Origin: Verrucomicrobiota bacterium
GTDB taxonomy: Bacteria > Verrucomicrobiota > Verrucomicrobiia > Chthoniobacterales > UBA10450
Length of the DNA: 6,093 nt
Assembly (NCBI GenBank): GCA_003219335.1
Contig: QHOF01000141.1
Location: 1 to 6,093, forward strand
Direction of reading: 5' to 3'
This document shows positions 1 through 5,817 of the stretch, one piece after another. A program made the translations under genes and the position numbers. The notes beneath the pieces were generated by a model. That model was not told the origin of the DNA and did no database searches. It worked only from the letters and a program-made list of their open reading frames with translations. How positions within the stretch are numbered: position 1 is the stretch's first letter; each line of letters opens with the position of its first letter.

Positions 1-280
1 TGGTCGCGTGGCTCTCCATCTCCTTCAGCACAAACTCGACATCTGCTTGCGCGACTACGTGCTGTTCATCTACGTCTATGATGCGCGATCTTTGCCGAAA
101 TTTTCCAGCGCCACTGCACCAACGCGCCCAAATGCACAGCCGCATGTAATTAATCGGCAGCGATGGCGCCGGGATCACACTGAGCACGCCCACCAGTGTC
201 TGCATCCCATTGACTTCGCAGCGGACGTCCTCGCAAAGAACGGCGCTTTGCAAATCGGGAAGAATCACGTCCGTTCCCAT
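1..280 (-). CDS. Conserved hypothetical protein, DUF6941-like, N-terminal 93 residues (cut by left edge)
   Basis: Reading the minus strand from the ATG whose first base is 280 gives an open frame that runs without a stop to the window edge. It begins MGTDVILPDLQSAVLCEDVR and continues through residues such as LVGVLSVIPAPSLP, then a Trp/Cys-rich strand (LCIWARWCSGAGKF) and an acidic stretch ending in EMESHAT. The alternating hydrophobic/polar pattern suggests a small beta-rich domain. There is no signal peptide or membrane segment, so it is probably cytoplasmic. From memory of the family it resembles the uncharacterised DUF6941 proteins ('LCEDVR...G...GV...IPAP'), for which no function is known; this assignment is not certain. 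An in-frame TGA lies just upstream of the ATG, which supports this start. No clear ribosome binding site is visible. It starts only 10 bases after the uppP stop codon, so the two genes are likely co-transcribed. The C-terminus is outside the window. Confidence 0.7.
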   Translation of the reverse strand, partial: MGTDVILPDLQSAVLCEDVRCEVNGMQTLVGVLSVIPAPSLPINYMRLCIWARWCSGAGKFRQRSRIIDVDEQHVVAQADVEFVLKEMESHAT

Positions 281-290
281 CGCTAATCAA

Positions 291-1151
291 TCACATCAGG
301 CCGCGCACCAGTAGCATCAGTAATCCAATGCTGAGCACAATCCGGTAAAGAGCAAACGGCGCAAATCCGCGCGCGCGCACCCAGTTCATAAACCATGCGT
401 CCACTGCCAGCGCCACGAAAAATGAAACCACAAATCCGATCGCGAGCACGATCCATTCATGAGGATTCATGATCAGCGGCGCAATATTCACCTCCGCATG
501 ACGCGGCATCACGGTTTTTAGAAAATCATATCCGGTGGCCACAAGCATCGTCGGCATCGAAAGGAAAAAAGAAAATTCAAGCGCGGCCGGACGCGACATG
601 CCGGCGATCTCTCCTGCGGCAATGGTGGACATCGAGCGCGAAGTGCCGGGAAAAACAGCGGAAAGAATTTGCGCCGCGCCGATCCAGACCGCCTGCGGCA
701 GGGTCATCTCTTCCATGTGCGTAGTGCGCGATCGCCGAAAAACGGCATCAACGATCCACATGATGATTCCCCCGATGAGGAGCGCCAGCGCCATAACCCA
801 GAGATTCTCCAGGTTTTTGCCGATCTGTTTCGTTAAGAGCCACGCTGGAACCGCGGTCACAACAAACGCAATGAGCGTGAGACTCAGCGGATGCGTAAAG
901 ATGTTGCGGTTGCCGCGTTCGCCTCTCGGGAACGTGCGAAGGAACTTGAGGATGCGCTCTCGAAAATAAACCGGCAACGCCAGAATGGCGCCGAGTTGGA
1001 TAACGATCGTGTACATTTTCCAAAACCCGTCTTGAAGATTGATATGCAGCAGCCCTTCGCAGATGCGTAAATGCGCGGTCGAGCTTACAGGGAGAAATTC
1101 GGTCAGTCCTTCGACGACTCCGAGAAAGAGCGACAGCAAATAATCGTGCAC
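291..1151 (-). CDS. uppP: Undecaprenyl-diphosphatase (UppP/BacA family)
   Basis: This integral membrane enzyme removes the terminal phosphate from undecaprenyl diphosphate, regenerating the C55 lipid carrier used for peptidoglycan and surface glycan assembly. Overproduction of family members gives bacitracin resistance. The 286-residue product has the usual family length and several hydrophobic segments. The first family motif is at the N-terminus: E14 and E18 in an ExxxE arrangement, followed by PVSSTAHL with H27. The second catalytic motif, PGTSRS, is at residues 168-173 with Arg172, preceded by GAAQILSAVF and followed by the conserved GMSRPAALEFSF stretch. The start is GTG at 1151; an in-frame TAA lies two codons upstream, so no longer form is possible. 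No Shine-Dalgarno sequence is seen; an 8-base tandem repeat begins a few bases upstream instead. It lies 65 bases after glnB and 10 bases before the DUF6941-like gene, on the same strand. The identification is secure. Confidence 0.96.
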   Translation of the reverse strand: MHDYLLSLFLGVVEGLTEFLPVSSTAHLRICEGLLHINLQDGFWKMYTIVIQLGAILALPVYFRERILKFLRTFPRGERGNRNIFTHPLSLTLIAFVVTAVPAWLLTKQIGKNLENLWVMALALLIGGIIMWIVDAVFRRSRTTHMEEMTLPQAVWIGAAQILSAVFPGTSRSMSTIAAGEIAGMSRPAALEFSFFLSMPTMLVATGYDFLKTVMPRHAEVNIAPLIMNPHEWIVLAIGFVVSFFVALAVDAWFMNWVRARGFAPFALYRIVLSIGLLMLLVRGLM

Positions 1152-1157
1152 AGGTTA

Positions 1158-1181
1158 GCGTTGAAGCGTTGAAGCGTTGAA
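1158..1181. repeat. Short tandem repeat, three copies of an 8-base unit
   Basis: Three perfect consecutive copies of GCGTTGAA fill this interval, in the gap between glnB and uppP and six bases upstream of the uppP GTG start. Read in the direction of transcription the unit is TTCAACGC. The array probably lies in the uppP leader. No regulatory role can be read from it. Confidence 0.9.
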
Positions 1182-1190
1182 GAGACTAAG

Positions 1191-1218
1191 CTGACGTCTG
1201 ACTTCTGACCTCTGACTC
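1191..1218. repeat. Heptad tandem repeat, (CTGACNN)x4
   Basis: Four consecutive 7-base units, CTGACGT, CTGACTT, CTGACCT and CTGACTC, share the invariant core CTGAC with two variable bases. The last unit overlaps the first two plus-strand bases of the glnB stop codon (TGA on the minus strand, 1219-1217). Degenerate heptad arrays of this look are known from some other bacterial genomes, notably cyanobacteria. Here the array sits next to an unrelated 8-base array (1158-1181). Confidence 0.9.
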
Positions 1219-1555
1219 AAAGCGCCTCCATTCCGCGCTCACCCGTCCGGATGCGCACTGCTTCTTCCACTTCGGTTACAAAGATTTTGCCATCGCCAAT
1301 TTTTCCCGTCTTCGCCGATTCAAGAATTGCTTCTACAGCTCGCTGTGCGCGGTCGTCCGCGATCACGATCTCAAATTTAACTTTTGGAAGAAAATCCACC
1401 GTGTACTCGGTACCACGATAAATTTCGCTGTGCCCCTTCTGCCGGCCAAATCCTTTCACCTCGCTGAGAGTCATTCCTTCCACGCCTGCGGCCATCAGCG
1501 CTTCTCTCACAGGCTCGGATTTGAACGGCTTCACGACGGCCTCGATCTTCTTCAT
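1217..1555 (-). CDS. glnB: PII nitrogen regulatory protein (GlnB/GlnK family)
   Basis: PII proteins are cytoplasmic homotrimers that sense 2-oxoglutarate and ATP/ADP and control nitrogen metabolism by binding targets such as glutamine synthetase adenylyltransferase, sensor kinases or ammonium channels. From the ATG at 1555 the product is 112 residues, the standard length, and begins MKKIEAVVKPF. The T-loop region is intact (GFGRQKGH then YRGTEY at 46-51), including Tyr51, the uridylylation site of enterobacterial GlnB. The B-loop TGKIGDGK (83-90) and C-loop RIRTGE (101-106), which form the nucleotide pocket, are both present. A TTG three codons upstream (1564) could extend the protein by three residues, but the ATG matches the family start. 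No clear Shine-Dalgarno is visible. It stands alone, without amtB, glnA or glnD in view, 54 bases downstream of mutL. GlnB and GlnK cannot be separated by sequence alone; absence of an adjacent amtB mildly favours GlnB. Confidence 0.96.
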   Translation of the reverse strand: MKKIEAVVKPFKSEPVREALMAAGVEGMTLSEVKGFGRQKGHSEIYRGTEYTVDFLPKVKFEIVIADDRAQRAVEAILESAKTGKIGDGKIFVTEVEEAVRIRTGERGMEAL

Positions 1556-1609
1556 CGCGCCCAAACTAAAACCGGCGTCCCAAATGGCAAGCCGTGCTTC
1601 CTTTCGGCA

Positions 1610-3475
1610 TTAGATTTTGCGTCCGAATTTTTTTTCCAATTCGGCCAGCGAAATCTGGATCATGGTTGGCCGGCCATGTGGACAGCAATAGGGCAAGTCG
1701 CAATCGAGCAAATCGCGAATCAGTTTTTCTACTTCAGGGTAACGCAATGGATCATTGGCTTTGACGGCGTGACGGCAAACGCTCTTGGCGATCATCTCTT
1801 CACCGAGTCGCATGGCTGAAGCGCTGTTGGCTGCGCTTTTTAGATCATCAATCACTTTGCGCATGAATTGCGCCGGCTCTGACACATTCAAAAAACTGGG
1901 GAGACTGTCGATCTTGAACGTGTCCGGTCCGAAGCTCTCGATTCCGATTCCCATCCTTTGCAGGACGGATAAGTTACTCTCGATCCAGTCGGCATCGCGC
2001 GGCGGCACATCAAATGTCTGCGGGAGGAGCAGTTTTTGCGTTGGGACCCCCTGCTCTTCCATTCGTCGCCGCAATTCTTCGAAGAGAATCCGCTCGTGCG
2101 CGGCGTGCTGATCAACCAGGACAAGACCGTCCGCATTTTCCATCAGCACATACAGCTTGCTTAGCACGCCGATGATTTGGAATTGCTGACCCTCAGCTTT
2201 GGTTGTGTGCCGTTGCAGGGTTGGCGAATCGGAGCGTGAGGCTGGCAGGCGAGGCGCCTGCCCTACAATCTGGGATGGCGTTACCCTGCCGGGGTCATCC
2301 GCCTTCGCCGAGGTTACGGCGGACAAGCCGACCCCGGCTACAGTTGTACCAAAGTGGGGTAACTCACGATGCGATTCCTCGGGAGTGGATACCTCGGGTC
2401 GTAGTCTCAGGTCGGGAGCCGTTTTTGCGGAAATAGCGGCGGGCAAATTCACCGGCGCGCGAAATTTTTCCTGCCACGCGGCCCGGCCGCCTTTCAATGT
2501 CTGTTGAATGCAGCGAACGACCGCTTCACGCACGCCGTTCGGATCGCGGAAACGCACTTCGCGCTTTGCCGGGTGAACATTTACATCCACCGCCGCGGGA
2601 TCGAGCTCAAGAAAAAGAAACGTAACCGGATACTGCCCTTTCATGAGAGCGGTATGGTAGCCTTCGCGGAGACCGGCTGTGATGAGGCTGCTTTCAATCG
2701 CCCGGCCGTTTACAAAAACGAGCTGTTGCGTCCGCGCTTGCCGGCTCAGGCCTGCCTGCCCGATAAAGCCGCTGATTTGAATCTTGTGCGAAGCAGTGCC
2801 GCTTACCTCAACGAGGCGCTGCAACAGCTCAACGCCATACAAATCTCGGATACGATCACTGAGCGTTGCCGCGGCTGGTAACTGAAATAACATGCGGTCG
2901 TCTCGCAACAAGGAGAAGCCGATCTGAGGATGGCTGATGGCTTGCAAATGAATCTGGTGCTCGATGTTGCGGCTCTCGGTGTTTTCAGAACGAAGAAATT
3001 TGCGACGCGCGGGCAGGTTATAAAAAAGCGAGCGCACCTCGACTTGCGTTCCAGGAGCTTCACCCCCATCGCGCACAACTTCGAGCTTGCCGCCATTGAC
3101 AATGATCTCGGTTCCTGCGAGAGCGCGCGCCTCGCGTGTGGTCAGGCGGAATCGCGACACGCTGGCGATGCTTGGCAGGGCTTCGCCCCGAAATCCCAGC
3201 GTGGCGACTGCTTGAAGATCGGCAGCAGAGCGAATCTTGCTGGTGGCATGTCGCTCCAGCGAAAGCAGCCCGTCATCGCGATCCATGCCGCAGCCGTCAT
3301 CGATTACCCGAACGATGGAAATTCCCCCGCGACGAATCATGATGTCGATTTTGCGGGCGCCTGCGTCGATGCTGTTTTCGATCAGCTCCTTCGCCACTGA
3401 GGCGGGGCGTTCCACCACTTCGCCGGCCGCCACCTGGCTGGCCACAGTCTCTGGCAACAATCGAATCCGGCCCAT
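1610..3475 (-). CDS. mutL: DNA mismatch repair protein MutL
   Basis: MutL links mismatch recognition by MutS to strand incision and removal. The 621-residue product has both family domains. The N-terminal GHKL ATPase contains VAAGEVVERPAS, KELIENSIDAGA (29-40, with Glu30 and Asn34), DDGCGM (59-64) and GFRGEAL (94-100), then the YNLPARRKF segment near 152-160. A linker spans roughly 330-429. The C-terminal dimerisation domain carries DQHAAHERILFEE (455-467), fitting the metal-binding DQHA(X)2E(X)4E endonuclease motif, plus CRHAVKA (568-573 region), CPHGRP (598-603) and a terminal FGR. This set marks a nicking MutL of the type used without MutH and Dam methylation. The ATG at 3475 is chosen because it yields the family's usual MxxIRxLP start; the frame is open 38 codons farther to 3589, but that extension is translated repeat sequence. 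The linker contains two palindromic repeats read in frame (residues about 379-411). No Shine-Dalgarno is seen; a heptad repeat abuts the start. Confidence 0.97.
   Translation of the reverse strand: MGRIRLLPETVASQVAAGEVVERPASVAKELIENSIDAGARKIDIMIRRGGISIVRVIDDGCGMDRDDGLLSLERHATSKIRSAADLQAVATLGFRGEALPSIASVSRFRLTTREARALAGTEIIVNGGKLEVVRDGGEAPGTQVEVRSLFYNLPARRKFLRSENTESRNIEHQIHLQAISHPQIGFSLLRDDRMLFQLPAAATLSDRIRDLYGVELLQRLVEVSGTASHKIQISGFIGQAGLSRQARTQQLVFVNGRAIESSLITAGLREGYHTALMKGQYPVTFLFLELDPAAVDVNVHPAKREVRFRDPNGVREAVVRCIQQTLKGGRAAWQEKFRAPVNLPAAISAKTAPDLRLRPEVSTPEESHRELPHFGTTVAGVGLSAVTSAKADDPGRVTPSQIVGQAPRLPASRSDSPTLQRHTTKAEGQQFQIIGVLSKLYVLMENADGLVLVDQHAAHERILFEELRRRMEEQGVPTQKLLLPQTFDVPPRDADWIESNLSVLQRMGIGIESFGPDTFKIDSLPSFLNVSEPAQFMRKVIDDLKSAANSASAMRLGEEMIAKSVCRHAVKANDPLRYPEVEKLIRDLLDCDLPYCCPHGRPTMIQISLAELEKKFGRKI
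2244..2266 (-). repeat. REP-like hairpin with GTAG foot, inside mutL
   Basis: GGCAGGCG (2244-2251) pairs perfectly with CGCCTGCC (2255-2262) around a three-base loop. Directly outside the stem is CTAC (2263-2266), which on the minus strand reads GTAG at the 5' foot of the hairpin, the layout of RAYT-mobilised REP sequences. It is translated in frame as mutL residues 404-411 (VGQAPRLP). The palindrome is visible directly; membership of a mobile family is inferred. Confidence 0.75.
2288..2341 (-). repeat. REP-like compound hairpin with GTAG foot, inside mutL
   Basis: The outer stem is a perfect 9-base match, GCCGGGGTC (2288-2296) with GACCCCGGC (2330-2338). A nested 6-base stem pairs TCCGCC (2298-2303) with GGCGGA (2318-2323). 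CTAC at 2338-2341 gives GTAG at the 5' foot on the minus strand, sharing one base with the stem. It is translated in frame as mutL residues about 379-396. It lies 21 bases from the neighbouring hairpin in the same orientation, so the two form a direct pair. Confidence 0.75.
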
Positions 3476-3476
3476 T

Positions 3477-3511
3477 TTGTATTTGAGATTGTAGATTCCA
3501 GATTGCCGATT
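3477..3511. repeat. Degenerate heptad repeat abutting the mutL start codon
   Basis: Five successive 7-base units, TTGTATT, TGAGATT, GTAGATT, CCAGATT and GCCGATT, all end in ATT, and three share AGATT. In mutL orientation the units read as AATCTNN-type heptads and end one base before the ATG at 3475. The array thus occupies the place where a ribosome binding site would be, and no Shine-Dalgarno is found. Confidence 0.7.
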
Positions 3512-3570
3512 GCGAAGAAAAACAGAGCACAATCGTAGGCGTCTTGCTGGCAGCTTGAACACGAGAACTC

Positions 3571-3632
3571 CGCTGAGGACAGCGGACACTACAGCCTTTG
3601 CCCGCGTGCTGTAGCGTGCGCTGTCTCAGCGC
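3571..3632. repeat. Inverted pair of REP-like hairpins (BIME-like) between mutL and the Fe-S carrier gene
   Basis: Two related 24-25 base arms face each other across a 12-base spacer: left 3571-3595, right 3608-3631. The right arm is nearly the reverse complement of the left, with about four differences including one indel. Each arm contains its own hairpin: CGCTG/CAGCG with loop AGGA (3571-3584), and GCGCTG/CAGCGC with loop TCT (3618-3632). Each hairpin has GTAG four or three bases from its 5' foot: minus strand 3592-3589 for the left, plus strand 3611-3614 for the right. The whole unit could fold into one long stem or two small ones. This is the organisation of a bacterial interspersed mosaic element. 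It accounts for much of the 260-base divergent spacer and encodes no supported gene. Confidence 0.8.
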
Positions 3633-3698
3633 ATATCTTCGCGCGGGAATTTGCGGACTCCAATGTGTTCGAGCCAGCGACACCGCTCGTCGCGCGTT

Positions 3699-3727
3699 TT
3701 GACTTGGATACGCGGCAGCCGTATTTT
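3699..3727 (+). promoter_or_regulatory. Candidate sigma70-type promoter for the Fe-S carrier gene
   Basis: TTGACT (3699-3704) and TATTTT (3722-3727) are separated by exactly 17 bases. The first matches the -35 consensus at five of six positions, the second matches the -10 consensus at four of six. A start of transcription about seven bases after the -10 would fall at or just before the ATG at 3736, implying a leaderless or almost leaderless mRNA. This fits the absence of a Shine-Dalgarno there. It is a pattern match only. Confidence 0.35.
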
Positions 3728-3735
3728 CTCACAGC

Positions 3736-4071
3736 ATGATTAACGTCACGGACAACGCTGTTCGACAGCTTCACAGCTTGCTTTCACAGCGCACGGAAAA
3801 TTCGCGCAAAGGCCTGCGGGTGCAGGTCGCGAAGGGCGGCTGCTCAGGTCTGCATTATGAAATGACGCTCGACGAAAGAAAAGACGGCGACGCAGTAGTG
3901 GAGCGCGATGGGATGCAATTTTTTATCGATGACGACAGCGTCCCCTACCTGCGTGGCGCGACCCTGGATTTCAGCGGCGGTTTGACCGGCGCCGGTTTTC
4001 GAATCGTTAATCCAAACGCGTCGCGCACATGCGGATGCGGCTCGTCGTTTGAAGCACCGCAGTCAGCTTGA
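3736..4071 (+). CDS. erpA: A-type iron-sulfur cluster carrier (ErpA/IscA/SufA, HesB-like family)
   Basis: A-type carriers bind an Fe-S cluster as dimers and deliver it to apo-enzymes in the cytoplasm. The 111-residue product covers the whole family domain. The three cluster ligands are present: Cys36 in KGGCSGLHYEM, and Cys99 and Cys101 in SRTCGCGSSF. The conserved central stretch (FIDDDSVPYLRGATLDF, 63-79) and the NPNAS motif (92-96) are also there. The ATG at 3736 begins the usual short N-terminus (MINVTDNAV); there is no Shine-Dalgarno, but a promoter-like pair lies just upstream. The TCGCGSSF tail looks more like ErpA than enterobacterial IscA, but members of this family cannot be named reliably without phylogeny, so the symbol is tentative. 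No isc or suf assembly genes are adjacent. The next gene begins 28 bases downstream on the same strand and may share its transcript. Confidence 0.94.
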   Translation: MINVTDNAVRQLHSLLSQRTENSRKGLRVQVAKGGCSGLHYEMTLDERKDGDAVVERDGMQFFIDDDSVPYLRGATLDFSGGLTGAGFRIVNPNASRTCGCGSSFEAPQSA

Positions 4072-4099
4072 AACCGGAGAATCTTCGCACGCTGGACTG

Positions 4100-5743
4100 A
4101 TGGACTATGGAACTTATCCGTACGAGGAGCCGTATGTCCGACCACGGCGGCGCATCAATTATTTTGCCTGGACAGTTGCGATTTTGCTGTTGACCGGCTT
4201 TGCGCTGGCGGCGTGGCTGGGCAGTTTTTATATCTTCGATCAACCGGAACGGCCTGACAGCTACCGGATCTTACAAAGGCTGCACAAGATTGAACCGCCG
4301 AAGCGTTTCGAGCTGACCGCCGCGCCGACAGGCGAATTTCTAAACCCACAACAGCTGTACGAGCGCTATGTAGGGATGGGCGCTGCCGAACTTGCCCGGG
4401 CGAACGCTGAACTGGTCCGCAATTACATTCGAAATTATCAACAGGTGCGCGGCTTAGTGCCCTATGTCGTGGGGCGCTACAGCATCATTGCCACGCGCGA
4501 GCTCGGCCCAGGGGATGTGTTTACCTCCGGCGTGGTGGCGCTGACAACGGCCATCGACAACGGCGAGCTGCTCATGGAGCATATTTATCCTGCGCCTCCG
4601 GAAGCCCTGCCTTTGATGAAACAGACGCTGACGGTTGGATTGGAGGTCAAACTGGAGCGCACACACGACATTTCTGCCGTGATTCACGCAGAGCGATTGG
4701 CTGATGGCCGGATCATGATTACGGCTGTTCCGCTGCTTTACGGAAGCTACACGGTCACGCGTGGTCTGGGCACATTTCGTCTTGAGCCGCCGCTTGCTCT
4801 GAACCTGTCCGCAGGATGGCCGTTGTTTAAAACAGCGGAACGCGGTGCTATTGAGCGACACCTGGCCGATTACCGGGAAAAGATGGCAACAGCCCAGGCC
4901 GGTCAGGTCTCCATACCTGGGGTGAGCCAAAGCGCGACTCCGCCGCCTGCCCAGAACCAGTTGATGCGGGTGGAACAAGCCAAACCTGTCGAACCATCTG
5001 CCGTGCCGCCACGAGCGCTGGCAAAGAACGAGAAGCTCGCCAAGCCCACGCCGTTGCCCAAAGGTAGAAAAGGCAAAAAGCAAAAACTCGAATCTCCAGT
5101 GCCGGCATCGACTCCTGCACAGCCAGTCCTCGCTCAGAAGCAAGCCGCGCCGACTCCGACGCCTTTTGCGGTTGCGTCGGCGCCTAGCCCGCCAAAACTT
5201 CCGAATCTCCCTGCTGCAACGCCGGCACCAGTCTCAAAACCTGCGGGCGCCGAACCTCCAGCCGTCGCCCAGGCTTTGTCTGTTCCAACCGCTACGCCAG
5301 TACCCGTTCTCCCGGCCCAGCCCGCTCCAGCCGAGGGTTCCAATGTAGCGCTGGCATCGAACGCAGGCGGCGGCACTTGGAAAACATTTCCACCCGGCAA
5401 GATGCCGCTCGGACGGCTTATCGGGACAGGCGATCTGCGAGACGTCGCCGAGCACGGACTCGCCGGCGAACGCGTCTATTTGAAGGGACAATTCGTAGTG
5501 AATTTTTCCGATGCGAACAAGGCGGTGCTGCGTCCACGCGCAAAACTGACGGACAAAGTGCTGCACTTCGGCGGCGGTTCATCTACGCGCATCATTGTGG
5601 AATTTCCGCGCGGGTACACTCCTCCACCCCAAGGCGCGATGGTAAGCCGGGATGAAATGCGGCCTTACGAAATCACCGAAGTGCGCAAAGACGACGATGG
5701 ACAGCTGAACGTTTTTGTGCGTGAGATCATGCAACCGAATTAA
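4100..5743 (+). CDS. Hypothetical membrane-anchored protein with Pro/Ala-rich linker
   Basis: I do not recognise a characterised family. From the ATG at 4100 the product is 547 residues. A basic N-terminal tail (RPRRR at 14-18) is followed by one transmembrane segment (about 22-46), predicting a short cytoplasmic tail with the rest outside the inner membrane. Residues about 50-265 form an alpha/beta domain with a helical portion (LYERYVGMGAAELARANAEL, 86-105) and strand-like segments near 120-235. Residues about 270-420 are a low-complexity linker rich in Pro, Ala, Thr and Lys, with a basic patch (KGRKGKKQK, 321-329). A compact C-terminal domain follows (about 427-547); its strands (RVYLKGQFVVNF, RIIVEF, LNVFVREI) suggest a small beta barrel, which is inference. 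The linker could span periplasm, as in TonB or TolA, but neither signature is present. A TTG at 4049 could add 17 residues but would overlap the upstream gene. Confidence 0.88.
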   Translation: MDYGTYPYEEPYVRPRRRINYFAWTVAILLLTGFALAAWLGSFYIFDQPERPDSYRILQRLHKIEPPKRFELTAAPTGEFLNPQQLYERYVGMGAAELARANAELVRNYIRNYQQVRGLVPYVVGRYSIIATRELGPGDVFTSGVVALTTAIDNGELLMEHIYPAPPEALPLMKQTLTVGLEVKLERTHDISAVIHAERLADGRIMITAVPLLYGSYTVTRGLGTFRLEPPLALNLSAGWPLFKTAERGAIERHLADYREKMATAQAGQVSIPGVSQSATPPPAQNQLMRVEQAKPVEPSAVPPRALAKNEKLAKPTPLPKGRKGKKQKLESPVPASTPAQPVLAQKQAAPTPTPFAVASAPSPPKLPNLPAATPAPVSKPAGAEPPAVAQALSVPTATPVPVLPAQPAPAEGSNVALASNAGGGTWKTFPPGKMPLGRLIGTGDLRDVAEHGLAGERVYLKGQFVVNFSDANKAVLRPRAKLTDKVLHFGGGSSTRIIVEFPRGYTPPPQGAMVSRDEMRPYEITEVRKDDDGQLNVFVREIMQPN

Positions 5744-5792
5744 CGGATGCGTGTAGAAATCCCATAGTTGTGCAAGGCCGTCCGGCTGGTGC

Positions 5793-5817
5793 GGCGCGCC
5801 CGGCGGTCGCGCCCTAC
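5793..5817 (-). repeat. REP-like hairpin with GTAG foot, intergenic
   Basis: GGCGCG (5793-5798) pairs with CGCGCC (5808-5813) across a nine-base loop. CTAC at 5814-5817 reads GTAG at the 5' foot on the minus strand, as in the other hairpins of this window. It lies in the 154-base gap between the membrane-anchored protein gene and the symporter gene. A T-rich tract starts at 5822, nine bases after the stem, which is too far for a standard intrinsic terminator, although some attenuation cannot be excluded. Confidence 0.65.

Noticed and set aside
8..286. Plus-strand open frame of 92 codons at the left edge
   Set aside because: It is antisense to the minus-strand DUF6941-like frame, which has family-like sequence and an operon position; the plus-strand translation shows no recognisable pattern.
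3520..3570. Promoter for mutL on the minus strand
   Set aside because: The best pair (TTCAAG and TACGAT, 16-base spacing) matches the -35 consensus at only three of six positions, too weak to report.
3476..3589. N-terminal extension of MutL by 38 codons
   Set aside because: The extension is translated heptad and hairpin repeat DNA, and the MutL family starts at MxxIRxLP, matching the ATG at 3475.
4049..4099. Upstream TTG start for the membrane-anchored protein
   Set aside because: It would overlap the end of the Fe-S carrier gene by 23 bases and adds a non-conserved-looking polar segment; the ATG at 4100 gives a typical basic tail plus membrane helix. It cannot be fully excluded.
4454..5143. 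Minus-strand open frame of 229 codons
   Set aside because: It is antisense to the long plus-strand coding frame, has Cys/Arg/His-rich composition typical of a shadow frame, and shows no domain.
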